From: Acidithiobacillus sp.
GTDB taxonomy: Bacteria; Pseudomonadota; Gammaproteobacteria; Acidithiobacillales; Acidithiobacillaceae
DNA: 12,563 bases
Assembly: GCA_027445725.1 (NCBI GenBank)
Contig: DAIAVG010000023.1
Coordinates: forward strand, 1-12,563
Reading direction: 5' to 3'
The notes below the pieces were generated by a model. The model did no database searches. It saw only the letters and a list, made by a program, of their open reading frames with translations, and was not told the origin of the DNA. Below are positions 1 through 5,509 of the stretch, piece after piece (position 1 is the first letter of the stretch; each line of letters opens with the position of its first letter). The translations under genes were made by a program, and so were the position numbers.

Positions 1-200
1 CCATGGAGCGTATGCAGCATGAAGCCCAGGAGGCCCAGGCGGATGGCATTACCGGCGTGCAACTGCATGAAGGTAGTCACAACTGGAAGCCGCATATCAT
101 TGAGTTTTTTGCGGTGGGCACGGCAGTGAAGGCCATGGAAAATGCGGATGCACTGGTCGATGGTCTGAGTCCGCAACTGGTGATCCCGGTGAATGATTGA
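1..200 (+). CDS. YbjQ-like (heavy-metal-binding domain / DUF74) protein, C-terminal part
   Basis: Open reading frame entering from the left edge and ending at TGA 198-200. The visible ~65 residues read like the end of a YbjQ-type protein: an amphipathic helix ending in ADGITGVQL, a variable stretch, then IIEFFAVGTAV, which matches the usual ADGIVGVR...EF.AIGTAV pattern of the family. An in-frame ATG lies at position 3, but the family is about 100 residues long or more, so the true start is almost certainly outside the window. The domain forms small pentameric beta-rich assemblies; its biochemical role is not firmly established. It is 39 bases upstream of the pspA-type gene on the same strand, so the two may be co-transcribed. 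The family call rests on this short segment only. Confidence 0.7.
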   Translation, partial: MERMQHEAQEAQADGITGVQLHEGSHNWKPHIIEFFAVGTAVKAMENADALVDGLSPQLVIPVND

Positions 201-239
201 TGCAGTGAACAGCACGATGCTGTCCTAAGGAGTGATCTG

Positions 240-974
240 ATGTCGATATTTAAACGTGCCGCAGAAATACTGGAAGGCAAGGTGAATCATTTTCTCGACA
301 ATGCGGAGGACCCTGCAGAGGCCCTGGATCTGTCCTACGAGAAGATGGTTGCGAATTTGCAGGATACCAAAAGACATCTTGCCGATGTGGTGACCGAACG
401 GGTCTCTCTGGAAAACCAGATAGCGCAGGCGCAGAAAGCGTCCGATAAAGCCGACGCCGATGCCCGTATGGCGCTGGGCGCCAACCGGGAAGACCTGGCG
501 CGCGCTGAACTGGCCCAGAAGCAGTCCGAATTGCAGAAGATCGCTTCCCTCAAGGAAGCGCATGATACCGTCGCGGCTCAGGCGCAGAAGCTGACCGATT
601 ACGAGAATAAGCTGCAGGACCATATCGAGCAGTTCCGGACGCAGAAGGAAGTGACCAAGAGTGAGATGACCGCGGCGCAGGCGGAAGTCAAAGTCAGCGA
701 GTCGCTCACCGGTATTGGCAAAGGCATGGATGAGGCCGGTGATGCCATGCGCCGCGCTCAGGATCGTACTCAGCACATGGAGGCCAAGGCAGCGGCCATG
801 GATGGGCTGATGGAATCTGGTGCGCTGAATGATCCTCTGGATAGCCGTAGGCAGATCGAGAAAGAGCTGGATAAGGTGCGCGCTACGAGTGGTGTGGATG
901 ATGATCTCGCCAAGCTCAAGGCGGAAATGGCGAAGGATAAAGGTACATCGGGGAGTAGCGCCAGCAGTAGTTGA
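240..974 (+). CDS. pspA: PspA/IM30-family phage shock protein A
   Basis: A 244-aa protein that is almost entirely charged coiled coil, as expected for PspA/Vipp1 (IM30) proteins (usually 220-260 aa). The N-terminus, MSIFKRAAEILEGKVNHFLD, is the typical amphipathic membrane-binding helix of the family, followed by EDPAEALDLSYEKM, a conserved family segment. The end (after about residue 225) is low-complexity Lys/Gly/Ser. PspA proteins bind the inner face of the cytoplasmic membrane and form ESCRT-III-like assemblies that protect it under envelope stress; in enterobacteria PspA also restrains the activator PspF. The start is well supported by AAGGAG at 227-232, seven bases before the ATG. A weak hairpin (ACAGC/GCTGT, 209-223) precedes the ribosome binding site. 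No pspB, pspC or pspF is visible. The neighbour is a YbjQ-like gene, so this may be a minimal Psp arrangement. Confidence 0.93.
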   Translation: MSIFKRAAEILEGKVNHFLDNAEDPAEALDLSYEKMVANLQDTKRHLADVVTERVSLENQIAQAQKASDKADADARMALGANREDLARAELAQKQSELQKIASLKEAHDTVAAQAQKLTDYENKLQDHIEQFRTQKEVTKSEMTAAQAEVKVSESLTGIGKGMDEAGDAMRRAQDRTQHMEAKAAAMDGLMESGALNDPLDSRRQIEKELDKVRATSGVDDDLAKLKAEMAKDKGTSGSSASSS

Positions 975-999
975 GAGTAGTTGAGAAGAGTAGTTGAGA
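967..999 (+). repeat. Three short direct repeats at the pspA stop codon
   Basis: The 10-base unit GTAGTTGAGA occurs at 967-976, 977-986 and 990-999. The first copy contains the pspA stop codon (TGA 972-974), and the later copies supply further in-frame or near-frame stops. It looks like slippage expansion at the 3' end of the gene. No function is evident. Confidence 0.7.
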
Positions 1000-1002
1000 G
1001 GA

Positions 1003-1031
1003 TTGACCGACCCCCCGTCTGTGAGTATATT
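1003..1031 (+). promoter_or_regulatory. Promoter of the tRNA-Arg gene
   Basis: TTGACC (1003-1008) and TATATT (1026-1031) are separated by exactly 17 bases, a near-consensus sigma-70 promoter. The predicted start is around 1038, just before the mature tRNA end at 1043. The stretch after the -10 box (1032-1040) is GC-rich, as is common for stable-RNA promoters under stringent control. Read directly from the sequence; activity is inferred. Confidence 0.75.
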
Positions 1032-1042
1032 ACGCCCTCCAC

Positions 1043-1119
1043 GCGCTCGTAGCTCAGCTGGATAGAGCAACTGGCTACGAACCAGTAGGTCGGGAGTTCG
1101 ACTCTCTCCGAGCGCACCA
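1043..1119 (+). tRNA. tRNA-Arg (anticodon ACG)
   Basis: The 77-nt cloverleaf closes fully. The acceptor stem pairs GCGCTCG (1043-1049) with CGAGCGC (1109-1115). The D arm is GCTC/GAGC. The anticodon stem ACTGG/CCAGT encloses the loop CTACGAA, giving anticodon ACG, which is read as ICG after deamination and decodes CGU, CGC and CGA. The T arm carries the conserved TTCGA. The discriminator is A1116 and CCA is encoded at 1117-1119. The gene sits between the chromosomal genes and the oppositely oriented element-like genes, so its 3' half is the natural candidate for an attachment site. Confidence 0.97.
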
Positions 1120-1127
1120 ATAAAAAC

Positions 1128-1161
1128 AGGCACCTAGCGAAATTTGCTAGGTGCCTTTTTC
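1128..1161 (+). terminator. Rho-independent terminator of tRNA-Arg
   Basis: A perfect 11-bp stem (1128-1138 with 1146-1156, AGGCACCTAGC/GCTAGGTGCCT) with a 7-base loop is followed by a run of T (1156-1160) and a further T-rich stretch. It begins eight bases after the tRNA CCA end, an ideal intrinsic terminator. Confidence 0.92.
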
Positions 1162-1163
1162 TT

Positions 1164-1290
1164 TCTGGCTAGCACTCTGGCTAGCATTCGCCAAAATCCA
1201 TTACTTCGTGGATGGGGTTTGTGGATTTGAGCCTCCTGACAGGCCGAGACGCGCGCGGCTTGTCCTGACAGGCTGGAGCATGAAGTACAG
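1164..1290. repeat. Gene-free spacer with two pairs of direct repeats next to the tRNA
   Basis: Two short repeats occupy the spacer between the tRNA terminator and the opposing terminator. TCTGGCTAGCA occurs at 1164-1174 and 1176-1186, separated by one base; each copy contains the palindrome GCTAGC. TCCTGACAGGC occurs at 1234-1244 and 1263-1273; each copy contains the hyphenated palindrome CCTG-A-CAGG, and the two starts are 29 bases apart. Paired short repeats beside a tRNA 3' end would fit integrase arm sites or excisionase sites of an integrated element, but no integrase gene is in view. I see no coding sequence here. Confidence 0.5.
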
Positions 1291-1293
1291 ACA

Positions 1294-1332
1294 ATAAAAA
1301 ACCGGCCAACGTAAAACTTCTACGTTGACCGG
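1294..1332 (-). terminator. Rho-independent terminator closing the - strand gene cluster
   Basis: On the - strand, CCGGTCAACGTA (1332-1321) pairs with TACGTTGGCCGG (1313-1302), a 12-bp stem with one G-U pair and a 7-base loop. Six T residues follow (1301-1296). It lies 34 bases downstream of the last - strand stop codon at 1366. Together with the + strand terminator at 1128-1161 it insulates the two converging transcripts. Confidence 0.88.
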
Positions 1333-1365
1333 ATTATGTGAAGCATGTGTTTGCCGTGGCTGCTG

Positions 1366-1740
1366 TCACGGGATCAATTTCCGCACCAAGCGCGGAACGG
1401 AATTGACGATGAGGGACTCGCTCATCATGAGACAGGCAAGAGCCTCGTAAAAGTCCTTCGGACTGTTGTTGATGATGGCCGACTCCAGCAGGCTGCCAGC
1501 ATCGGCGTATGCGGGCTCCAGCGGCGTTCTGCCCATGACTTCTGGCCCTTTGCCACTGCCACTCATGGCGCTGTTGATCCAGAGCGCGGTGGCGGTGCTT
1601 CTATCCGCTACCAGCCGGGAGCGTATGGTCTCCCGGTCATTATGCACCATATCAACAATTTCTTGTGGGGTGTATGGCCTCTCCGGATACGTCAACACGG
1701 CTTGGCCGATAAGGTCCATCTGGACCTTTACTTGTAACAT
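1366..1740 (-). CDS. Small protein of unknown function (124 aa), last gene of the cluster
   Basis: I do not recognise this protein. The 124-aa product starts at ATG 1740-1738, chosen because AAGGA lies six bases upstream; a longer frame reaching 1836 has no ribosome binding site and runs through the regulatory repeats. The sequence begins MLQVKVQMDLIGQAVLTYPE and is mostly helical, with a Gly/Ser-rich patch in the middle (near SAMSGSGKG) and a basic C-terminus (VPRLVRKLIP). It has no signal peptide or membrane segment, so it is probably cytoplasmic. It is separated from the primase-like gene by about 190 bases containing inverted repeats, so it may have its own promoter. A strong terminator follows. 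That it is a real gene is well supported by the SD and the terminator; its function is open. Confidence 0.7.
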   Translation of the reverse strand: MLQVKVQMDLIGQAVLTYPERPYTPQEIVDMVHNDRETIRSRLVADRSTATALWINSAMSGSGKGPEVMGRTPLEPAYADAGSLLESAIINNSPKDFYEALACLMMSESLIVNSVPRLVRKLIP

Positions 1741-1762
1741 GTTTTTTCCTTCTGTTGGTAAG

Positions 1763-1806
1763 ACGGTACAGAAACATACCGTAGAGTATAGGCTGCAGAT
1801 GCAGCC
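1763..1806 (-). promoter_or_regulatory. Candidate promoter with two operator-like inverted repeats upstream of the 124-aa gene
   Basis: On the - strand a good -10 box, TATACT, lies at 1790-1785; a -35 box at normal spacing is poor. GGCTGCA-GA-TGCAGCC (1791-1806) is a perfect 7+2+7 palindrome lying in the spacer just upstream of the -10 box. ACGGTA-N8-TACCGT (1763-1782) is a perfect 6-bp inverted repeat covering the likely transcription start and first leader bases. Such positions are typical of repressor operators. Alternatively the second repeat could be a leader hairpin in the mRNA. Confidence 0.4.
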
Positions 1807-1889
1807 AGATGTGTGCAACCGTTTTGCGGCTTGCAAGTGAATGGTGAGAGACAGCCCACTACTGATCCTTTCGGACGGGTAAGCATAAG

Positions 1890-1915
1890 AACCAACCCAC
1901 CATCGTGAGTTGGTT
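1890..1915 (-). terminator. Hairpin downstream of the primase-like gene (possible weak terminator)
   Basis: On the - strand AACCAACTCAC (1915-1905) pairs with GTGGGTTGGTT (1900-1890), an 11-bp stem with one G-U pair and a 4-base loop, starting 14 bases after the stop codon at 1930. The bases that follow (CTTATGC) are only weakly T-rich, so it may attenuate transcription or stabilise the mRNA 3' end rather than terminate fully. Confidence 0.45.
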
Positions 1916-1929
1916 TTATCGGTGCAGAA

Positions 1930-3069
1930 TCACGCGGCACGCCAAACTGACATGATTTTGGAAAGCACGCCTGATTTATGGTTCTGTTGTTGAGGTCCGA
2001 TATGCTCCGCGCCATAGCGCACCAGAATATCATTCCAGTCAACCGACTTGTCACAATCCGGGATATTTACGGATGGTACCAGGACCCTTGTCGCGTAACC
2101 CTCGCTGGACAGTCTCTCTCGGAGCTTTTCCGCATAGTGCTCGCCCGGTCTGATCCATGCGTTTTTTACTAATTGCTCTCTGTCCTTGTCGGCCCAGATA
2201 ACTACGCTATGGGTTCCAGGTGGCGGAATAAACGATGCCATGAAGGTGTCAGATATCGTGGACCATACCGGTTTTTGACGTGCCACCATGACTGCCAAGG
2301 CGGTTTCAATGCCTTCAGTGACCTGACAGAGCCCAGACTCTATATTGCCCAACCGAATTGCTGACCCAGGTGTTTTTCTACCTGGGTATGGAGACATCAG
2401 TTTTCTGGCTGGATTGACAGGCGCCTTTCCAGATCCGTCATGTGCTATATAGGTGCGGTGCAAGTTAACCGGTGACCCGTTGCTCTGAGTCACCATGGCA
2501 ATCATTGCTGGCCACCTTCCAAGTAGCTCACCTTCTTCATAGAAAGAAAGCGATGGATGAAAACGCAGCACATCTTCATGTTCGGGCACCAAATGGAGCC
2601 ATTTCTGTAGCGGTATACCACGTCCATGTAAGTATGCCCGCAACGGCTTGGCCTTTGGGTCGGTGATGGGAATGCTGTTTGCCCAGGTATCCGATAGACG
2701 TTTGCGGATATCGGCCCTTTCGGGAGCGATATGCACAGGCCTTGGCCTGGCGGAGATCTCAGGAATGCTACCGGTACCAAGAAGATTTGATACAGATATC
2801 AACGCTTCACGAAAAGTCCAATTTCGCAGCCACATCAAGAGCGCGAAGCCATCGTGGAAATTTCCGCAGGTGTTGCAAATGCCGCCACCGGTTTCGGCGA
2901 CATTCTTGAATACGCGGAAGCCGTCTTTCCCCCCATGGACGGGGCATGGCATATGACGGCCTACCTTATCCAGAGCGGGGCGTATCTCCGGGGCCAATTG
3001 CTCCAGAATCATATCCCAACGCTGGTGGGCGGCAGCCCTTGTTTCAACCAGATCGTAATGTTGATGCAT
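1930..3069 (-). CDS. Stand-alone primase-like protein with zinc ribbon and Toprim domain
   Basis: A 379-aa protein. Near the N-terminus is a primase-type zinc ribbon: Cys42-Pro-Val-His45 within CPVHGGKDGF, then Cys65-x2-Cys68 in GGICNTCG. The segment FALLMWLRNWTFREAL follows, as in plasmid and phage primase zinc-binding domains. A Toprim-type catalytic region comes later: VTEGIETALA (Glu252) and VVIWADKD (Asp294, Asp296), then the VDWNDIL motif (about 343-349) that commonly closes this family. There is no helicase domain, so it resembles TraC/phage-type primases or DUF7146-Toprim proteins rather than DnaG. The likely role is priming DNA synthesis on transferred or replicating element DNA in the cytoplasm. 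The start is strongly supported by AAGGAGG six bases upstream. It lies 55 bases downstream of a small unknown gene, probably in one transcript. Confidence 0.88.
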   Translation of the reverse strand: MHQHYDLVETRAAAHQRWDMILEQLAPEIRPALDKVGRHMPCPVHGGKDGFRVFKNVAETGGGICNTCGNFHDGFALLMWLRNWTFREALISVSNLLGTGSIPEISARPRPVHIAPERADIRKRLSDTWANSIPITDPKAKPLRAYLHGRGIPLQKWLHLVPEHEDVLRFHPSLSFYEEGELLGRWPAMIAMVTQSNGSPVNLHRTYIAHDGSGKAPVNPARKLMSPYPGRKTPGSAIRLGNIESGLCQVTEGIETALAVMVARQKPVWSTISDTFMASFIPPPGTHSVVIWADKDREQLVKNAWIRPGEHYAEKLRERLSSEGYATRVLVPSVNIPDCDKSVDWNDILVRYGAEHIGPQQQNHKSGVLSKIMSVWRAA

Positions 3070-3124
3070 GAAAAACCTCCTTGCTTGGGGTGTAAAAATG
3101 AATTCGGGAGGTCGTGTCGGCAGG

Positions 3125-3406
3125 TCATGGACAATCGTCCATATTGGCCCGACGGAAGCGCCTCAAAGCGGCAAGGGAGGATTCAAACGCATCAGCGGCG
3201 GAGTGCTGCGACACGTAGACAGAATTACCCGTGCGCGTGATTACGCACCGGTTTTCCCGGTCAACATACACATCACAACCGGCAGACGAAAGGGACTCGT
3301 CTTTTTGCGCAGGGATTTTTAATGGTTCTGCGCCTGGAATGGATTTTTGGAAAAAACCTGTTGAGATGGCCTTGCTGCCATCAACCAGTGGGTAGTACGG
3401 ATTCAT
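3125..3406 (-). CDS. Small protein of unknown function (93 aa)
   Basis: I do not recognise this protein. The 93-aa frame is supported by a strong ribosome binding site, AAGGAG, five bases before ATG 3406-3404. The first half (MNPYYPLVDGSKAISTGFFQ) looks loosely structured. The second half has a beta-like segment, CDVYVDRENRCVITRTGNSVYV, with two cysteines, then an Ala/Ser/Phe helix and a basic RRFRRAN tail. There is no signal peptide or membrane helix. It sits between an unknown 196-aa gene and the primase-like gene, and a stable hairpin precedes it. The basic tail would suit nucleic-acid binding, but that is a guess. Confidence 0.65.
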   Translation of the reverse strand: MNPYYPLVDGSKAISTGFFQKSIPGAEPLKIPAQKDESLSSAGCDVYVDRENRCVITRTGNSVYVSQHSAADAFESSLAALRRFRRANMDDCP

Positions 3407-3423
3407 ACAAACTCCTTAAGATG

Positions 3424-3455
3424 AAGCCGGCGAACTATCGCTAGTAGGCCGGCTT
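3424..3455 (-). promoter_or_regulatory. Intercistronic stem-loop before the 93-aa gene
   Basis: AAGCCGGC (3424-3431) and GCCGGCTT (3448-3455) form a perfect 8-bp GC-rich stem. It continues after a 2x2 internal loop with ACTA/TAGT (3434-3437, 3442-3445) capped by a 4-base loop. On the - strand it ends about eight bases before the AAGGAG ribosome binding site. No T-run follows on either strand, so it is not an intrinsic terminator. An RNA processing or stability element, or a protein site, is more likely. Confidence 0.55.
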
Positions 3456-3491
3456 GGGATGGAACGATGCTTTTTCTCAGAGGGCTAGGCG

Positions 3492-4082
3492 TTAAGCTGC
3501 ATCCACGATGAACGGGATCCCCTTCGTTTTGAAGCCTTCTTCAATGCCATCACGAATGACGCGGTAGTCCATATGCTCGATGGCGCAACAAACTCTGAAC
3601 GAGAACGGACGAATATGATCGTCGTAAATCCAGGTCAGAATTTCGTTTATTACATCCTTGTGCCAATGTTCAATTGCCACCTGCAATCCGCTGAGAGATG
3701 CTTCCAGAAGTGCAATGTGCAATGACTCGTTTTCTTCCGGTGAGAAGTGATTTGGACGCTTCTCTGGCACCGTTTCGTCGAGATCGAGGACGCACCCCAA
3801 ATCTTCCGCATCTTCAATGCGCAAAGGTTTCGAGTATTTGCCGCGCACAGTCCTGGCGTTGGCAGTCACATCAGGTTTTGCTGGCTCCCACTGGTCAAAC
3901 AGGGGTGGTTCATCAACGAGGATGAACCGGAAAGTGCTTTTTCCACGTTGAGGCGGTTTTTGCACGTCAGAATGACTGACCCCTGCCGGCTGTTGTGACG
4001 GAACAGTATCAGGATAGTGCTGAGGAACAGGATAAAGCCTTTCCTGACCGCGCGAACCCGTTTTTTGGGTGAGGTTATTCAT
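3492..4082 (-). CDS. Protein of unknown function (196 aa)
   Basis: I do not recognise this protein. The 196-aa product starts at ATG 4082-4080 with AGGAG five bases upstream. The first ~50 residues are Gln/Pro/Ser-rich and probably disordered. A middle part (about 50-110) contains FRFILVDEPPLFDQWEPAKP and an acidic EDAEDLGCVLDLDE stretch. The last ~85 residues look like a compact alpha-helical domain: SPEENESLHIALLEASLSGL, WHKDVINEILTWIYDD, CCAIEHMDYRVIRDGIEEGF. There is no signal peptide or membrane helix. It lies directly downstream of the ParB-family gene behind an intercistronic hairpin, so a role in element maintenance or regulation is possible but not shown. Confidence 0.68.
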   Translation of the reverse strand: MNNLTQKTGSRGQERLYPVPQHYPDTVPSQQPAGVSHSDVQKPPQRGKSTFRFILVDEPPLFDQWEPAKPDVTANARTVRGKYSKPLRIEDAEDLGCVLDLDETVPEKRPNHFSPEENESLHIALLEASLSGLQVAIEHWHKDVINEILTWIYDDHIRPFSFRVCCAIEHMDYRVIRDGIEEGFKTKGIPFIVDAA

Positions 4083-4094
4083 GGCGACTCCTGG

Positions 4095-4118
4095 GAGGAC
4101 ACCCGTAAGGATGTCCTC
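4095..4118 (-). promoter_or_regulatory. Intercistronic stem-loop abutting the ribosome binding site of the 196-aa gene
   Basis: On the - strand GAGGACATCC (4118-4109) pairs with GGGTGTCCTC (4104-4095), a 10-bp stem with one G-U pair and a TTAC loop. Two bases later comes the AGGAG ribosome binding site of the next gene. Its position between the parB stop (4126) and that site, without a T-run, suggests control of translation or mRNA processing rather than termination. It could also be a ParB-family binding site, since it is a good inverted repeat close to parB. Confidence 0.5.
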
Positions 4119-4125
4119 GATGTAG

Positions 4126-4788
4126 TTAAAACATGGGGATGGTTTCCAGGCAGGACATTTGATTAGACGGGAACAGGTACCGCATCCGCCATGCCTGCAC
4201 GCTTTTCAGCGTGTATTTGCTCTTCTCTGGAGGATTTTCAGAAAAGAACGCCTCCTGAACATCAGGAGGTAATTTCGCCAGCGTTTTTGCAGATGATGGG
4301 CTAATTTTCCCGGTACGCAGGGCTTCCTCAGTGGCTGGTGCCATTTGGCTAAGTGTTTCCAGCCCGCGGACATCACGGCGGAACAAGCCAAGTTCGCTCT
4401 GGATGACGTCATCATCGAGTCCGCCCATACGGAGTTCTCGGAACGCTTCCACTTCGGAAAGCAGGTTCCTTGAGCGCACTAGATTCTCGGACAGTGTGAC
4501 CGATGCGAGTGCCGTTTCGCTTTCCGCTTTGGATCGGACCAGCGATACCACACTTTCCAGTTTCAATTCACGACACGCCTGAAGACGCCGGCGACCGGCA
4601 ACCACTTCAAACTGATTGTCACCGAAAGTTGCGTACTTGAGTATTACCGGCTCAATGACACCTTGGTGTGCAATGCTGCGCACAAGATTCCGCGGTGCCC
4701 TTCCTTCAGGTATGCCAATGTCTGATAGTGCAACCTCTGCTACCGTGGCATACATTGTGGCCGTTTCGATTTCGCAGAGCACTTTCAT
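4126..4788 (-). CDS. parB: ParB/RepB/Spo0J-family partition protein
   Basis: A 220-aa protein with the ParB N-terminal fold and helix-turn-helix. APRNLVRSIAHQGVIEPVIL (about 31-50) is box I. FEVVAGRRRLQAC (60-72) is the CTP-binding box II, usually GERRLRAA. TLSENLVRSRNLLSEVEAF (98-116) is box III. The HTH region is about 125-150 (DDDVIQSELGLFRRDVRGLE), followed by the ISPSSAKTLAKLP helix typical of these proteins. It is shorter than chromosomal ParB (about 280-300 aa), with a reduced C-terminal dimerisation part, which is common for element-borne ParB-like proteins. The ribosome binding site GGAGGTGA is strong. ParB normally loads on parS sites and works with a ParA ATPase; no intact parA is upstream, only a possible remnant. 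Alternatives are an ICE regulator or a nuclease-type ParB-like protein. Confidence 0.87.
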   Translation of the reverse strand: MKVLCEIETATMYATVAEVALSDIGIPEGRAPRNLVRSIAHQGVIEPVILKYATFGDNQFEVVAGRRRLQACRELKLESVVSLVRSKAESETALASVTLSENLVRSRNLLSEVEAFRELRMGGLDDDVIQSELGLFRRDVRGLETLSQMAPATEEALRTGKISPSSAKTLAKLPPDVQEAFFSENPPEKSKYTLKSVQAWRMRYLFPSNQMSCLETIPMF

Positions 4789-4863
4789 GAGTCACCTCCA
4801 TCGCGCATCACCACAACATCAAATCCAAGGTCGGATGCCTGATGTATGCTTTTAGGTGGGTTT
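4785..4863 (-). pseudogene. Out-of-frame coding remnant before parB, possibly the end of a lost parA
   Basis: Just after the truncated ATPase, the +1 frame encodes KSIHQASDLGFDVVVMRDGG and a short tail, with a TGA overlapping the parB start as ATGA (4788-4785). A stop overlapping the next start in this way is typical of a real upstream partner gene. The segment resembles ParA C-termini, which tend to read R..I..A...G..VVV. I infer a remnant of parA left by a deletion whose other end lies within the ATPase gene. At about 25 residues the identification is tentative. Confidence 0.35.
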
Positions 4864-5490
4864 TTCGCGCAGCGCGGCGCGAAGGGCCGTGCCAAAGCTG
4901 GTGCTATCTACGCCGATTTCGCGTTGGGTGATCTCGGCCGAGCGGTCGGTAGGCAAAAGATACTCCACCGGGTCCTCGATAGTCAGGATGTGAATGGGAC
5001 GGTGTGATTGGGCTATCAACCCGGATGCCTGGGTAGTGCTTTTCCCGGAACCGGTTGCCCCTGAAAAAATCAGAATCCCTGAGCTGCGATTAAATAGTGG
5101 AAGCACAATATCCAGAGGCAATCCCAACGTGCTGAACTCCGGGATGTGCGCATTCAATTTCCGCATCACAAGCGCAAGGTTTCCCCCCATATAGTGAAAG
5201 AGGTTGCAGCGGAAACGCAGGCCATCCAGTTGGGCGGCAAAATCCAGTTCGCGTGGTTGGCCATCCTCTCCGTGCAGGTGGTGTAACTCGAACCGATAGT
5301 CCGACCGAGTCTGTGCCTTCAGAAGAAGTTCGAAGTCCGCGTGCTCGGGAATTGGAGCGTCCGGAATAGGGATGACCAACCCTGCCTGGTTCGCATACTT
5401 TGGCGCCCGGCCTTCCTTGAGGAGCAGATCTGACCAGTTTCCCGGCAGGCTTTCGCCGTGAGATTCAAACCATTTGACAAACGCGGACAT
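4852..5490 (-). pseudogene. PilT-type pilus ATPase, truncated before Walker B
   Basis: The 212-aa frame starts at ATG 5490-5488 with AGGAG five bases upstream, 19 bases after the third prepilin gene. It carries the N-terminal PilT domain (SDLLLKEGRAPKYANQAGLV near 20-39), Walker A GATGSGKST (144-152), the Asp box TIEDPVEY (170-177), the TQREIGVD segment (188-195) and FGTALRAALRE (199-209). In PilT/PilB-family proteins the next residues are DPD followed by Walker B and the His box. Here the frame ends instead with KPT and TAA. Full-length PilT proteins are about 340-380 aa, so the catalytic glutamate, His box and C-terminal helices are missing. A hexameric retraction motor cannot be built from this alone. 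The most likely explanation is a deletion; a separately encoded C-terminal half is not present in this window. Confidence 0.85.
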
Positions 5491-5509
5491 ACGTACTCCT
5501 ATACAGTGG

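Noticed and set aside
225..1133. Long open frame on the - strand (302 codons) across pspA and the tRNA
   Set aside because: It is antisense to a clear PspA gene, and its N-terminal part (GESRTPDLLVRSQLLYPAEL) is simply the reverse translation of the tRNA gene, a known artefact. The shorter frame at 770-1120 is the same kind of shadow.
1345..1840. Two + strand frames opposite the 124-aa gene
   Set aside because: They lack ribosome binding sites, one runs out of the terminator hairpin, and the - strand frame has a good SD and terminator.
1978..3322. Series of + strand frames opposite the primase-like and 93-aa genes
   Set aside because: The - strand protein has recognisable zinc and Toprim motifs; the + strand frames are short, overlapping and without family features.
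4850..4870. Programmed frameshift restoring the PilT ATPase at the A-run GAAAAAC
   Set aside because: The heptamer is not in the right frame for a -1 slip, and neither alternative frame downstream encodes Walker B or the His box, so a shift would not rebuild the enzyme.
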